Origin: Adiantum capillus-veneris
Lineage: Eukaryota; Streptophyta; Polypodiopsida; Polypodiales; Pteridaceae
NCBI GenBank assembly: GCA_014529385.2
Contig: CM043964.1
Location: 6,973,997 to 7,037,996, forward strand
Direction: 5' to 3'
Length of the DNA stretch: 64,000 nucleotides
A model generated the notes under the pieces. The model made no database searches and was not told the DNA's origin. It worked only from the letters and a program-made list of their open reading frames with translations. This document shows, in pieces, positions 36,013-46,973 of the stretch; within the stretch, counting starts at the first letter, position 1; every line of letters starts with the position of its first letter. The position numbers and the translations under genes are program-made.

Positions 36013-39000
36013 GATGGACTTTGAATCTGGGGAGAAAGTACATATGATACTTGACAATGAAATTGTTGGTATTGGCTGTGTGTGTAGAACAGATCCAGAT
36101 TCCACTTGTGGTGGTACAAAGATAGGGCACGGAAATGTCTCCATAATAGTGGAGAAATGCTTGAAGGATGTGGTCCTACCTTTTCCTACAATGGATACTT
36201 CATCTCTCCAAGGCTCATTATGGAGTGCTGTTCGATGGTCAAAGCTTATTTTGCAATCTTTTGTATTAAATGGGAACTTAATTGATCCACAGGAAAGCTA
36301 CAATGGTGATGAAGAACATGATCATTACGATCCTCTAGTTATAGATGCAATACCTATGACAAGCCCAAAATTTGAAGCAATGATTCGAGAGTCTTGGAGA
36401 AATCAGAGGGTCCTTTTAAAAGATGACACAATGATGCAAACCATGAATGAAGGGACCATCTTATATGTATTTCCACATGATTATGTCAACTTTCAGGAAC
36501 TTGGTCCTGCTTGTGTGGGTGTGGGTATTGAAAGAGAAAATGCAAGCATTGATGATGTGGTTGAAGTGGGTAGCATCACTTTGCTAAAGTGGCCCATCAA
36601 GCAGACAACAATGTTGAATGGGAGCCCATTACAACGATTTGTTCCTGTTGATGGCATGCATGCTACATATGAGGATGTATCCAACGATGACAATGTTGGA
36701 AAAAAACTTGATGGGAGTAATGTTGTCCAGTTGTCAAGGAAGAGACGATACACTTTCATGAACAGGACTCAAAAATCAAAAGCAGCACCAGCTTCGACTT
36801 TTTACCTTTCAAACAAATCAATGCATGATACCCACAAATCAATTCAAAGGGTATCATGCATTGATTGTTGTGCACAAAAATGTTGCCAGTTTGCAGATCG
36901 TGATATGGTGACAAGGTTACGACAACAGTTTTGGGGAGAGTCTCAAAAATCACGCACTAATTATGTTTATGATGTTCTTTCTATATGTTATTAGAAAGAT
37001 GAGAAGTCACGATACCAATTCAGGCTAAATGGCTCTATTGTTTGTTGTAGAGCATGGTATGAGCTACATGGAATACCAAAGACATCATTTTGTCGATACA
37101 AGGAGAACTTTGAAAATGGTGTGCGCCAATATGTACATGGGAACACATGTACATTGAGAAGGGGACTTCAACATACTAGTTTAGCAAGAGCACTACTAAA
37201 TGAGTTTGTGGAAAACAACTCTGAGAAGATGCCACGTAGAAGTAGAACACTGCTAGATGGCTCAAGAGAGACTCAATTGGTGATTCCATCAACATACAAA
37301 CAAGTGGATATTTTATGTGAAATCAACACGACACTTGACCAAATGGGCTATGAGAAGAAGCTATCCCAATCTTCTTTTGGTAGAATTTGGAACAAAGAGT
37401 ACCCACATGTCACTTTAACAAAGACGAGTGAGTTCTCTAAGTGCAATATTTGTAGCTCAATCAAGGCAAGGTTAGAAGCTAAACCTTCTCTTGAAGAGAG
37501 AGCTCTTCTCTTGAGGGAGAGAGAAGTTCACATGGCACAACAAAAGAGTTGCAGAAGCCTATATTATGCATGGCGCACGTATTCAAAAACTCAACCACAA
37601 AAATATGTATGCATAATCCATGATAAGATGGATCAAAAGAAAACTGCCATTCCTAGATTACGCATTGTTCCTAAGGGTGTGGATTCAGGATATAATCTGC
37701 AGGTGGCATTGATTGGCATGATCACTCATGGACATGGAGAAGGTCATTACGGACACTTTGTCTTGAATGGTTTGTGGCTAGCTGATCCAAATCTTACAAT
37801 TGGCTCAATTGCTAATTGTTTACATAACCTAGAGAGGATAGATAAGCATCCTCTTGGTGATCTAGTAACAAATGGACTTCCAAGGAGCAATATTTCACTA
37901 CTACATGCTTTGAACTCAAGGGATGCTTTGGACTACCATAACTTGAGTGATGGAAAAGAGCCCATTGTGCAGTCGTCAGAAATTGCAGAAGAGGAATTGG
38001 GGTCAACATTTCGCAGATTGCCAGAGAACTTGTTGCTACAATTGGATAATTGTGCAGGGGAAAACAAAAATCGATACTTATTTGCCTATTTGTCAATGCT
38101 TGTTGCAAGGGGTGTTTTCAAAACCATCCAGCTGGGATTTTTAATGGTTGGGCATACACATGAGGACATAGACGCATTGTTTAGTAGGTTTTCAGAGAAG
38201 CTGAGAGTTACACAAACCTATACTTTGCCACATTTGATGGATACATTACGAAACAGCTCATCTTCATCTCCAGCTCCATTTTTTCTCACAAAGATCCCTA
38301 ATTTCAAGCAATATTGTGATGGCTATCTTTGTGATGGACAAGACATACTTGTTGGACATTCCAAACGGCTTCAGTTCAGGTTCTTTATGCAGGATGAGAC
38401 ACCAATGATGCAATATAAGGCACATGTAGGTGTATCAAGTTGGAGTGGAAGTATTCGCCTTTGGAAAACAGACACAGAAGGCAAGCCAATATTACCACAT
38501 GGAGATCCACCTCTAGTACAAATGGCGGAGTATGTCAAGGCCCACGAAGAAGTCATTTTGGGGCTAAAGAACTATATAAAATTTTGGAAAAATTTAGGGA
38601 ATGGTTCAAGTATTCCGTGATATTATAGACCCGTGATAGATTATTGGAGTAAGGTAATTGAAGAGATTGGAAAAGCAATCATATCAGAGGGAGTCTTGTA
38701 TGAAATGTTTTGGCCAAAAACTCAAGAATATTCTCACCTACAAAGCACTACAATGAATTTGCAACAAGGAGCAGAAAGATTCCTAGGCCTTGAAGAGTTG
38801 AACGATCATTTTTGTGGGCCTCAACGAGATAGGCCAAGGGAAGAGTTTGACCCTATGTCTGATGTGCACCAAGGTGAATTTCTTATGCTTGTTCCGAGTG
38901 ACACAGAAATATATCCAGTGTGGCTTGCAATGTCTTTATCTGACATTGATAATGAGCCTACATCACCAAACTACAGAAAACTCTTGATTCAATATTGGGC

Positions 39001-39262
39001 ACCTTGCGCGAGAAAAAGTGGGATGACAGATACTCAAGCTTACAGCAATTGTTGGAAGGGTTATTGGGCTGTCAACTATAAGAACCCACAAGTGTGGGAA
39101 ACTGTAGATGCAATTGTTTGGTCCTGGAGACCCAACAAAGAAGGACCATTTTCTAGAATAAAGATTCCAGAAAGGCATGCTCTAAAAGCCAAAGAATGCC
39201 TCACTCGTGCACATCAACCACACTTGGATCAAAGTTCAGATATGGTATCAAATGTGGAGTAG
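36013..39262 (+). pseudogene. DUF8039/DUF7869-like transposase-type gene with two in-frame stops
   Basis: A TTCACTTACAG acceptor is followed after one base by ATG (36014). One reading frame then runs about 1,083 codons to TAG at 39260-39262. It is broken only by TAG at 36992-36994 and TGA at 38618-38620, with coding text on both sides in the same frame. The N-terminus (VGIGCVCRTDP, IGHGNVSIIVEKCL, LPFPTMDT) resembles DUF8039. A Cys-rich patch (CIDCCAQKCC) and LNGSIVCCRAWYELHGI precede the core. The core has CNICSS, HDKMDQ, LLLQLDNCAGENKNRY and GHTHEDIDALFSRFSE, the DUF7869 pattern. Family knowledge: such proteins are dispersed in plant genomes in transposon settings. An RNase H-like fold with Asp residues in HDKMD, LDN and the final EDID is my inference. 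The C-terminus (YWSKVIEEIG to HALKAKECL) continues the same frame. It lies divergent to the ParB-SET gene, with satellite arrays between them. Confidence 0.75.
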
Positions 39263-39349
39263 AATTATGTGGACATGGGTCCTATGGGCAAGGCCACCGG
39301 CACGGCCGGACATTGTGTACGCTAGGGGGAGGCTATAGATAGCACGATT
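39263..39349. other. Short 3' flank of the DUF7869 gene
   Basis: This is the sequence between the stop codon and the gypsy gag remnant. It contains a GC-rich patch (GGCCACCGGCACGGCCGG) and a GGGGGAGGC purine-rich stretch. No poly(A) signal or terminator could be assigned with confidence. Confidence 0.3.
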
Positions 39350-39630
39350 GGATGGAGACTAGCACGTGCATTACCACCACCCTTTCAATATGGCACTCAA
39401 AGTCCGCAATCCAGTCCTTCATATCCTCTTTCCCTGTAAACACTATCCAACTATGCGTTATCCCTTCGAAGTCGCTTCTCCCTTGCATGAGTAACTCCAT
39501 AAAAATTGAAGTCTTGCACATCAATCAAACCACCACTTTTCTTCAATGATGTTCAAACTCCATAACAAAATTGCTTCACCTCGATGCACAACCAGCAAAT
39601 TTCCGCTCCCCAATGAGATTTCCAAAGGGA
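39350..39630 (-). pseudogene. 5' end of a gypsy element: leader and gag start, truncated
   Basis: Reading the minus strand away from the LTR end at 39,631, a TTTGGAAATCTCATTGGGG stretch (candidate primer-binding region, tRNA not identified) is followed by gag-like text: MELLMQGRSDFEGITHS, then FTGKEDMKDWIADFECH. The F.G.ED..DWI..FE pattern is typical of gypsy capsid starts. The element stops at about 39,350 next to the DUF7869 gene, so only its first ~280 bp remain. Confidence 0.45.
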
Positions 39631-40925
39631 TGATGGATCAAAAGACGTCGTGCGCACACTCACACACCCAGACAACTCAACACCATACAAGGAATTTACT
39701 TAAAAAGTGCTTTGGATTCATGGTCTTTGCGAATGGGTTTGTATATGGTTACAGTGCATGGTTGATTCCCATTACACATGAAACCCACACACACCACCAC
39801 TTAAGAGCTCAATAAAATCACTACCTACAAGCTCAATTCAAACTCCAAACACCTCGACCTACAAGCCCTTACCTACCTACAAACACTACAAGGTGAGTGA
39901 GTTGATCAACACTTGAAATCACAATTGATGGTGAACAAAATATACAATAAAAACCATTAAAAAATCCAAAAACTCCAGCCACAAAAGTCCTCTCTCAAAC
40001 CATTGCAAAGACTTCAACTAACTCCAATCTGTTGGACTCTTTGGAGTAGCGCTAACCTTAATGGCATCGATACAGGGTCACATAGTCTTGCTAAAAGCCT
40101 CATCTTCTTCCCTCAATTCCTCGCACACACACATCCATGGAACCTCAAAACTTTCATAGAATCTTCCAAGTGAAAAATTGAAGAAAGAAAGCTCTCATTC
40201 ACTCCTCCACACACTCGAAAGCAGGACGCGAACGCGATGGGACTGCACTAGACCAACTGTAGGAACCCTGTTTCCTCACACACACAAAGAGGTGAAAGTG
40301 CTGAGTATTGGCTTCCAAAGTTTTCCTTCATCTTGAGCACTCATGCCACAGTGATTAATGTGGAAATTTGAAGCCTTTTCACATCTTTTTTGACCTTTTT
40401 TGGCCCAATTTCGGTCAATTTTGACCCCCGACGGACATTTTTTGCAACAAAAACCCAAGTGGACTCCAAAATTCTCCAAATTTTGTGCACTTGATCCTTG
40501 ATACCCAAATCCATTTTCAAATCCCCACATTCCATTTTTGACCACTTCTAGGGCGGTGCACGAATCACCGTAGCCGATCAACCACCATATATAGACAGTT
40601 ACTGTATGTGCCAGACTTCTCGGGCGGGATGAGAGTGCCCACACTTCCCACTTGCATTATTAACATTCTAGAAATCTCAAACACATTCCCTAGAGCCAAA
40701 AGAAGCCAGCAAGAACCATATCCAAGGCCTCAATACCCTATCCAGGCATGTATATGTGCCCCACTGTTGGCAGGCGAACCTGACTATTCACAATGTGTAC
40801 ATGTTGCATCTTTTTAAAACCTTGAAACCACTTTCCAAATCTCCCAAATTCACATATTTACATATTTCTGTACATATGACTATGCATATACACGCTACTT
40901 TGTATACGTCAAAAGCGGTCTATCA
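39631..40925 (-). mobile_element. Gypsy LTR, copy 1 (5' LTR of a truncated element)
   Basis: The plus-strand text starts TGATGGATC and ends GGTCTATCA, giving TGATRGA...TCYATCA ends typical of an LTR. It aligns along its length with 62,391-63,553 in the same orientation, sharing CACACACCCAGACAACTC, TCGACCTACAAGCCC, GACGCGAACGCGATGGGAC, GGACATTTTTTGCAAC and CAGGCATGTATATGTGCCCC blocks. Copy 1 carries about 125 bp near 39,710-39,835 that copy 2 lacks. Its right flank is a copia RNase H remnant. Open frames inside (for example on the minus strand at 40,276-40,644) are not genes. Confidence 0.8.
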
Positions 40926-41175
40926 GCGTCTGAGCCATACACATTCAATCGTAGTTGTGAAGACTGCCTTGTACTCAGCCTACAACTAGAAGTGGCCAAA
41001 ATAGGTTGCTTTTTGTCAAGCATGAAACAAATCCACTTGTGGACACTCACGTTCCAAAATAACCAACCCCATCAAAGTCCAAAAAAACATGTAAGTCTAG
41101 CAGCAATGATCCCCTTCTAGGATAAAACAAGCCAAGATGTGAAGTGCCACTCATTTAGTAAAAAATCCTCTTGAC
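40926..41175 (-). pseudogene. Copia RNase H remnant flanking the gypsy LTR
   Basis: From GCGTCTGAGCCATACACA onward the text is a diverged copy of the copia RNase H region at about 41,763-41,940. Both encode, on the minus strand, the segment around the SSCEVEYTA and ECVWLRR motifs. The gypsy LTR interrupts it exactly at the point equivalent to CATAAGGCGTCTAAGCC in the other copy. It decays toward 41,175. Confidence 0.7.
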
Positions 41176-41407
41176 TGTTGAAATTTAGGTTGTAGAAAAA
41201 CACACACAACTTGGAGAAGACAAAAGAAGATCAAGGAACACAACAAAGAGTGTATTAATCTGTGTGCAATGGAAAGATGGATAGCCCTAGATTGATGGGT
41301 GTATATACAATGCAAAGGGGGGGGGGGGGGACCTCCTAGTGAGGGAAAAATGCCCCGAAATTCCTAAGTGTGTTCACACACATCACTATCACATGTATAT
41401 GGTAACA
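41176..41407 (-). mobile_element. Probable 3' LTR of the copia element
   Basis: The plus-strand text begins TGTTGAAATTT and ends ATGGTAACA, so on the minus strand it reads TGTTACC...TTCAACA, about 232 bp with short inverted ends. On the copia side a purine tract (AAGGGGGATT on the minus strand, 41408-41417) lies exactly where the polypurine tract should be, just after the RNase H end. It contains a run of 14 G at about 41,318-41,331. No partner 5' LTR is present because the element is 5'-truncated. Confidence 0.6.
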
Positions 41408-43500
41408 AATCCCCCTTGAGAGTTATGCAATGAACACGAGCTAGCGCATAGAGTATATCCAAGTGCCATGCCTTGAGGAAATGATCAATCCACAAAGGGG
41501 AGGAAGCCCAAAGATTTGCAGAATGCTTTGAACTTCTCATGGGACAATGCCTTTGTGAAGAGATCTGCAAGGGTGCCTTGTGTTGGCACATAAGCCAAGC
41601 TGATCTCTCCTACTGAGAGCCTCTCCCTAATATAGTGGTAATGCATCTCAATGTGCTTTGTACGAGCATGAAAAACTAGGTTCCTCGCAATTCATAATGC
41701 ACTCTGACTATAAGTGTAGATAGTGTTGGCAGTGCCTTGTCCAACACCAAAATCATCCATAAGGCGTCTAAGCCATACACACTCAACCGTAGCTGTGAAG
41801 ATTGCCGTGTACTCAACCTCACAACTGGAAATGGACACATTAGGTTTTTTCTTGCTCAACCATGAGATACAAAATTATCGAGCATGGAACAAAAACCACT
41901 TGTGGACACTCGCATGTCAAAATAACTAGCCCAGATTGAGTACAAAGATAGCAATGTCTCTATGCAACTTGTCTGACATAAGGAAATACCACCATCACAC
42001 TACTTAAACTGTATGCCCAAGTAATGATGCAACAACCCAAATATTTCATCTTGAAAGTAGCATTTAGGTCAGCTTTAAATTCAGTAGCATGTCTCTCATT
42101 TGGTACAGTAATGAACAAATCTTCAAATAGAGAACCACAATCAGAAGTACATCACCCTCAAGCTTTACATACAATGTGCTTTTTGTTGGACTATTACAAA
42201 AGCCTCGTTTGACCAAATGAGTGTTATCCTTCTCATACCAAGCACAAGGAGATTGTGTCAACCCATACAAACCTTTCTTACATTTGCACACTTTATCCTC
42301 TTTTCCTTCCTTAACAAAATGGCGAGGTTGTGTTACATAAACTTCCTCAAATATATCACCATTCAAGAAAGGAGTTACAATGTCTGACTCGTGTACATCC
42401 CAACCAAAATGAGCTCCCAATGCCCATAGAAAACACACAGTATTCATACAACAAGTGAGAGTAAAGGTCTCTTCATAATCTCTGTCATTTTGTGGTGCAT
42501 AACCCTTTGCAACAAGTCGAGCCTTATATCGATCAATCTCACCACTCGGCGTGCAGTTCAACTTGTAAATGTACTTCATACCAATGGACATTTTTCCAAG
42601 AGGCAAATCACATAAAGTCCATGTGCCATTTTCTATAAGTGCATCATATTCAGATTGCATGATAGCCATCCAATTTTTTGATTTCTTTGCTTCATCAACA
42701 TACAGAGGTTCCTAAACATCACATAAGCTAGACACAACAAAAGCATAAAAATCTGATGCATAAGATGCATGGAATGAACCTAAATGAGTAGAGCTAGACA
42801 AAGGATCATCCAATTTACTAACATGCAAAGTATGCACCAGCCATATTGGCATACCTCTAGCCTGCTCATTCTGAGCCCTGTCCAAGTACATCATGTACAT
42901 CTGCATCAGTAATAGGCTGATCTATAACATTTTCAAAAAACCCCATAGGTTGTAAATTTGTCTCATTGGAGTTTGCATTTGGACTTCCACCACCAAAAAG
43001 AAGCAATAAAGTGTCATAAATGTCCTGTGAGCTTCCATTAACGTCTTTAGTACATGATAGCAAGGGCTGAGAAAAATCTTCTACAAACAAAACAAACCGT
43101 GACACCAAGATGCGCTTTGTTTGCGGATGATACAACTTGTAACCACTATAACCAACAAAAATACATTGGACAGCCTTATCATCCAACTTTTTGCGTCCCA
43201 TTTGTGGCACCAAAGCATATGCCAAATAGCCAAAAACACGCCTGTGCTCAATAGAACACTTTCTATCATGCTATGCTTCATCTGGAGTCAAAGACTATAA
43301 AGCTTTTGTAGGACACCTGTTAAGTGCATAAGTGGCACACATGATGGCCTCAAGCAAAAATGAATGCGGTAAAGCTTGACGTTTGACCATACATCGTGCC
43401 ATTTCCATAAGTGACCTATTTTTTCTCTCAGCAACACCATTTTGCTAAGGTGTATAAGGCTGGTGTTTTATCCCACAACTAGAGAAATGCATTAAATTAC
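41408..43500 (-). pseudogene. Ty1/copia pol remnant (integrase to RNase H), 5'-truncated
   Basis: On the minus strand, from right to left, there is the integrase end (GIKHQPYTP, then QNGVAERKNRSLMEMARCM, with a stop at the usual Gln). It is followed by MGRKKLDDKAVQCIFVGYS (the post-integrase region), reverse transcriptase (FDWDVHESDI-type text at VHESDIVTPFLNGDIFEEVY, KCKKGLYGLTQSPCAWYEK), and RNase H (HIEMHYHYIRERLS, VPTQGTLADLFTKALS). Several stops and frame changes are visible, including one in the integrase and loss of the YVDD box, where only VLYLKI remains. Gag, protease and the 5' LTR are missing. The break at about 43,500 adjoins a gypsy fragment in the opposite orientation. Confidence 0.88.
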
Positions 43501-43534
43501 ACCACATGATCGTGTTTATAGAAAGGAAGCTCTT

Positions 43535-44085
43535 ATGCCCATACATGTGCAGTTGGATGCCTTGAAATTGTTGTGCAGAATGCAAGGTGCGCATATTGAT
43601 AAGCTGCAGGAAAGAATTCTTTCTCTAGAGTTATTGCAAATGAATAAAGAGAAAGCCAGTGATTATTATCTTCAACAAGTAGAGACAAAGATAGAGATAA
43701 TGAATAGGGGGCTACCAGAGAAAGAGATTAAAGAGGGAGATATGGTGATGAAGTTTGACTCTTGCTTGGATTTCACTTTCCAAAAGAAGTTGAGGGACAA
43801 ATGGTTGGGACCATACACACTGAAGCAGGTGTGCTCCCCCATTTCATACACCCTATCTTTGTCTCTACTTGTTGAAGATAATAATCACTGGCTTTCTCTT
43901 TATTCATTTGCAATAACTCTAGAGATAATGAATAGGGGGCTACCAGAGAAAGAGATTAAAGAGGGAGATATGGTGATGAAGTTTGACTCTTGCTTGGATT
44001 TCACTTTCCAAAAGAAGTTGAGGGACAAATGGTTGGGACCATACACACTGAAGCAGGTGTGCTCCCCCATTTCATACACCCCCTC
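43535..44085 (+). pseudogene. Gypsy integrase C-terminal fragment with internal direct and inverted duplication
   Basis: The start encodes VQLDALKLLCRMQ, KLQERILSLELLQM and then LPEKEIKEGDMVMKFDS and KLRDKWLGPYTLKQV, the tail of a gypsy integrase. The same family occurs on the minus strand at 63,578-64,000. The segment encoding MNRGLPEKEIKEG to the PISYT end is present twice (about 43,697-43,852 and 43,924-44,080). Between the two lies an inverted copy of the preceding ~70 bp (43,621-43,693 versus 43,854-43,925). The frame stays open through the rearrangement and then into a simple repeat, which is fortuitous. The fragment is not functional. Confidence 0.8.
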
Positions 44086-44333
44086 CGTCCCTCCATGTTT
44101 TCTATGCACCCCACCTCTACACACACAAACCCCCCCCCTTCCAAATCCTCATGGCGACCTCCTCTGCTCCACATGCCTCGGACTATACACCCATCCTCTT
44201 GCCATGCTCGCTTGCCATCCTGAGTTGCATCCCCCCCTCCCTCTTCTCACCAAGATTGGTTGTTGTACAGCTCGTTCCGTAGTTGTACAGCTCATCTCGG
44301 CCCTACACTCAATCCGTCTGGCTCTACCGACGA

Positions 44334-44349
44334 GGGGGGGGGGGGGGGG

Positions 44350-44417
<68 letters not shown>
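44334..44417 (+). repeat. G homopolymer followed by (GA)n microsatellite
   Basis: A run of about 19 G is followed by about 30 GA repeats. It makes a translated Arg-Glu tail in one frame of the upstream fragment, which has no coding meaning. Length here is likely polymorphic and error-prone. Confidence 0.97.
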
Positions 44418-44421
<4 letters not shown>

Positions 44422-45227
44422 GACTTTAGCTTTTGCTCAAACCTTTAGGATCTTCTTAGATTCCCATGAAAACAAATGGTTTGAATATTCGGCAGACATA
44501 CATACTCATTTTTGCGTACTAAAACGTGGGCCCTAAAATGCACCATTGGGCACGTTTCTTGTCAAACAAGGCGGCCTTTAGTTTTTGATTTGTTTTGATT
44601 TTGTCGAACCTGCGGCTCGCACGGCTTGATTCCTACCGATGCCATCGCTTTTGAGCTTGTCTGCCATGCAGCTGGGATGGACACAGTAGTGGATCACAAG
44701 AACTACACCGACAGAGTTCTACAACCGCTTCTTTCACTCGAGGAGATAGGTGGAAAATTCCCTTTCCATCTTGTGGTTTCCATCAAATCGTGTACATTAT
44801 CTTCCTTCTCTTACTTTTTATCATTTTATAAATCTTGTAATGGACCTTGAGTACATATGCCATGTAATTTTATCCCGTCATATTAACAACAAACTACTAA
44901 CACTAATGACTAACCCTTCTTGTAAATTGCACCCTCTACTATCTACTAGAGTAGGAACCTCCAAGTTACTCACCTCTCTCTCCTTTTACTCTCAATAATT
45001 CTTCCCCTTGAGACCACATCCATGTGACTCAAGGGATAAGGATGACCCACTCCCATTTTGAAATATTTCATAATCTTTTGTATTGACAATAAAATTGATT
45101 AGGTCCTAATCAAGGCTCCCAAAAACCTATAAAATAGAGTCCCTTCCTCTTTGTAAGGATGCTCTCCACACTATTGCTCACTAATTTGAGTATACCATGC
45201 TACATCTTATTTGTAGGGAGAAAGAGT
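44418..45227. other. Unassigned segment with one possible exon-like fragment
   Basis: At about 44,626-44,775 the plus strand encodes IPTDAIAFELVCHAAGMD, followed by VVDHKNYTDRVLQPLLS and EEIGGKFPF, which has a protein-like composition. It then runs into low-complexity text. I cannot name the family, and it may be a captured exon fragment or chance. The rest is AT-rich, with a TATAAAATAGAG stretch near 45,130 that resembles a promoter TATA region, possibly inside an old LTR. Confidence 0.25.
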
Positions 45228-45315
45228 GAGCTCTCTATACACCATTACTTGTGGTGTATAGGAGAGCTCCTTTGAGCTAGTTGTAGCATTGCAAGAAGCT
45301 ACAACTAGCTCAAAG
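45228..45315. other. Two adjacent strong hairpins
   Basis: Hairpin 1: GAGCTCTCTATACACCA (45228-45244) pairs with TGGTGTATAGGAGAGCTC (45252-45269) with one bulge and a 7-nt loop. Hairpin 2: CTTTGAGCTAGTTGTAGC (45270-45287) pairs perfectly with GCTACAACTAGCTCAAAG (45298-45315) around a 10-nt loop. They abut without spacer, downstream of a TATAAAATAG motif, and could fold in a transcript. Confidence 0.85.
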
Positions 45316-45409
45316 AAGAGTCGCAACAGCATCAAACTTAATTGTGTCTCTTAACTCTCTTCCAAGTTGTTTATACACTCGCGTCAATCATTAAAATTGA
45401 AGCTTACAT

Positions 45410-45414
<5 letters not shown>

Positions 45415-45443
<29 letters not shown>
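45415..45443 (+). repeat. (CT)n microsatellite
   Basis: There are about 14 CT repeats following ATAAAA. This pyrimidine tract lies in a region without recognised genes. Confidence 0.95.
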
Positions 45444-45446
<3 letters not shown>

Positions 45447-45710
45447 TTTGCTGTGTGTATTTGTAGCATTGATATTAGTGATAGCGTACTCTTCCTTCTC
45501 GCTTGTATTGCTCAGGGATTCTCCTCTTTTGCGTCCTAGTTCACTCTATAACTAGGTGGTGGCCCTTCAATTTTTTGGTTGGGGGTTTGTTGTTGTTGTT
45601 TATTTCTTGTGGTTGGCCCTGCCCCAATTGAGCAGAATAGGAGCCTTGAGGGGTGTTTAGAGGTTGCCTCTCTTGTTGCATGCCCCGGACCGACTCACTA
45701 GTCAAAACGA

Positions 45711-46879
45711 TGTCGTCTCGTGGTGCGTACATAGTGTGAAATAAAAACATTCACCTCACTCTTGACACTTCTCGATGTATGCAAATAAAAGAATTCATGT
45801 GCATATTATGATATATGTTGAAGCGTCTACTACGGTCATTATCGTGCACATACCTATCCGGGGAGTTGTGGCCCTGGATGTGGTGCATTTGCATGCTTAT
45901 CCACTTGAAAAGATACTTGATTTAATTTGCTTGTAAAATGTATATATTCCAAGTGTTTCATGGTGGCACACTCATCTCGCCTATAAAGATTGATGCGGAC
46001 AAAAATTACCAAAAATAGCAACTAACAAGCGATGTTACAGAATTGCAGGAACGTGACCCAAAATGGTACATCGATGGAAAATGATGCTTATCTATGCTTT
46101 TTATGCTTACGCAAGTGATCCCACAAATGTGGGGAATTTTTTTACTCCATTTGGGATTTTTCTCATCAAAAATGACATTTTTTGGGTCAAAAATGAGCTG
46201 AAAATGGTCTAGTTTTGGTCCTAAGTGGAAAAATGGCCTAAAAATTGACACATCAGCTGAAAATTCCATGGGTAAGAGAGAGAGGGCTGCTTTTTATTAA
46301 AAAAACCTGCAACTTATCACTACTGTGTAATAGCTTCCATGGTTGCTCAATCTATGTGTGTTGTAGTCCCGCCTCTTCGCAATCTTGTATCTGAGCTTGT
46401 GAGGGAGTGAATTAGGGTTTCCCCTTATCAAGATGCTGTTTGGAATTCAATATAGAATCTTTTAAATCTTTGCAAAATCAGAAAATGTTCGTCGTGAAGG
46501 TGGAAGCTCGAGCATTCCTTTCAATTGTTTGATGTTACGACTATGTAATTGGGGGCGAGGCTACATGATACCATGAAAGAGGTTTGGGTTTTGACTCAGA
46601 ATTGTGCTTGTATGAGCATTGAGGTTTTATGGCTGAAACTTTAGTGTTTTTAAATGGTCTTGTAAAGTGAAATTGAATGTGATTTGGCGATCCTCTCATC
46701 ATAATCTCGACTGTGAAAACAAGCAGACTCCAAGCACGATAGGAAAAAGGGTTTGACTTTGCTGTTACGAACGCTCTTAGATTTTTTGTCACCCTTAGAA
46801 AGAGGGTTGGGGATTCTCCACAAACGCTTTTTCACAAAGTGTTTGTGACTCTCATCACGAACTCTCCACAGGTTTTGCA
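45711..46879 (+). mobile_element. 5' LTR of a complete-length gypsy element
   Basis: The text from TGTCGTCTCGTGG onward matches the 3' LTR at 52,678 block for block: ACATAGTGTGAAATAAAAAC, TATGTTGAAGCGTCTA, GGGGAGTTGTGGCCC, CTATAAAGATTGATGCGG, AACCTGCAACTTATCACT, GGGGGCGAGGCTACATGATA and AAACAAGCAGACTCCAAG. The left edge is set by the polypurine tract found before the other LTR. The right edge is uncertain: the match ends at either CTCTCCACA (46,870) or GGTTTTGCA (46,879). Many substitutions separate the LTRs, so the insertion is not recent. No target-site duplication was found. Confidence 0.85.
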
Positions 46880-46895
46880 CACATTCCGACATTTT

Positions 46896-46913
46896 TGGTG
46901 AACCCGACGTGAA
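46896..46913 (+). other. Candidate primer-binding site of the gypsy element
   Basis: TGGTGAACCCGACGTGAA, starting with TGG and lying 16 bp after the LTR end, is where a tRNA primer should anneal. I could not assign the tRNA. The distance from the LTR is a little longer than usual, so this is tentative. Confidence 0.4.
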
Positions 46914-46973
46914 GCAGCTGGGGTGGGGGTTCAAAACTTGTTTTGAAAGGTTTAATTATAAATAATTGAAGCT

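Noticed and set aside
40276-40644. 122-codon minus-strand frame with a similar frame at 63,042-63,269
   Set aside because: Both lie inside the two copies of the same gypsy LTR, so the similarity reflects LTR homology and not a shared gene.
44087-44536. Long C-terminal extension with a poly Arg-Glu tail on the gypsy integrase fragment
   Set aside because: It is a translation through Pro-rich text and a (GA)n microsatellite and is not a protein domain.
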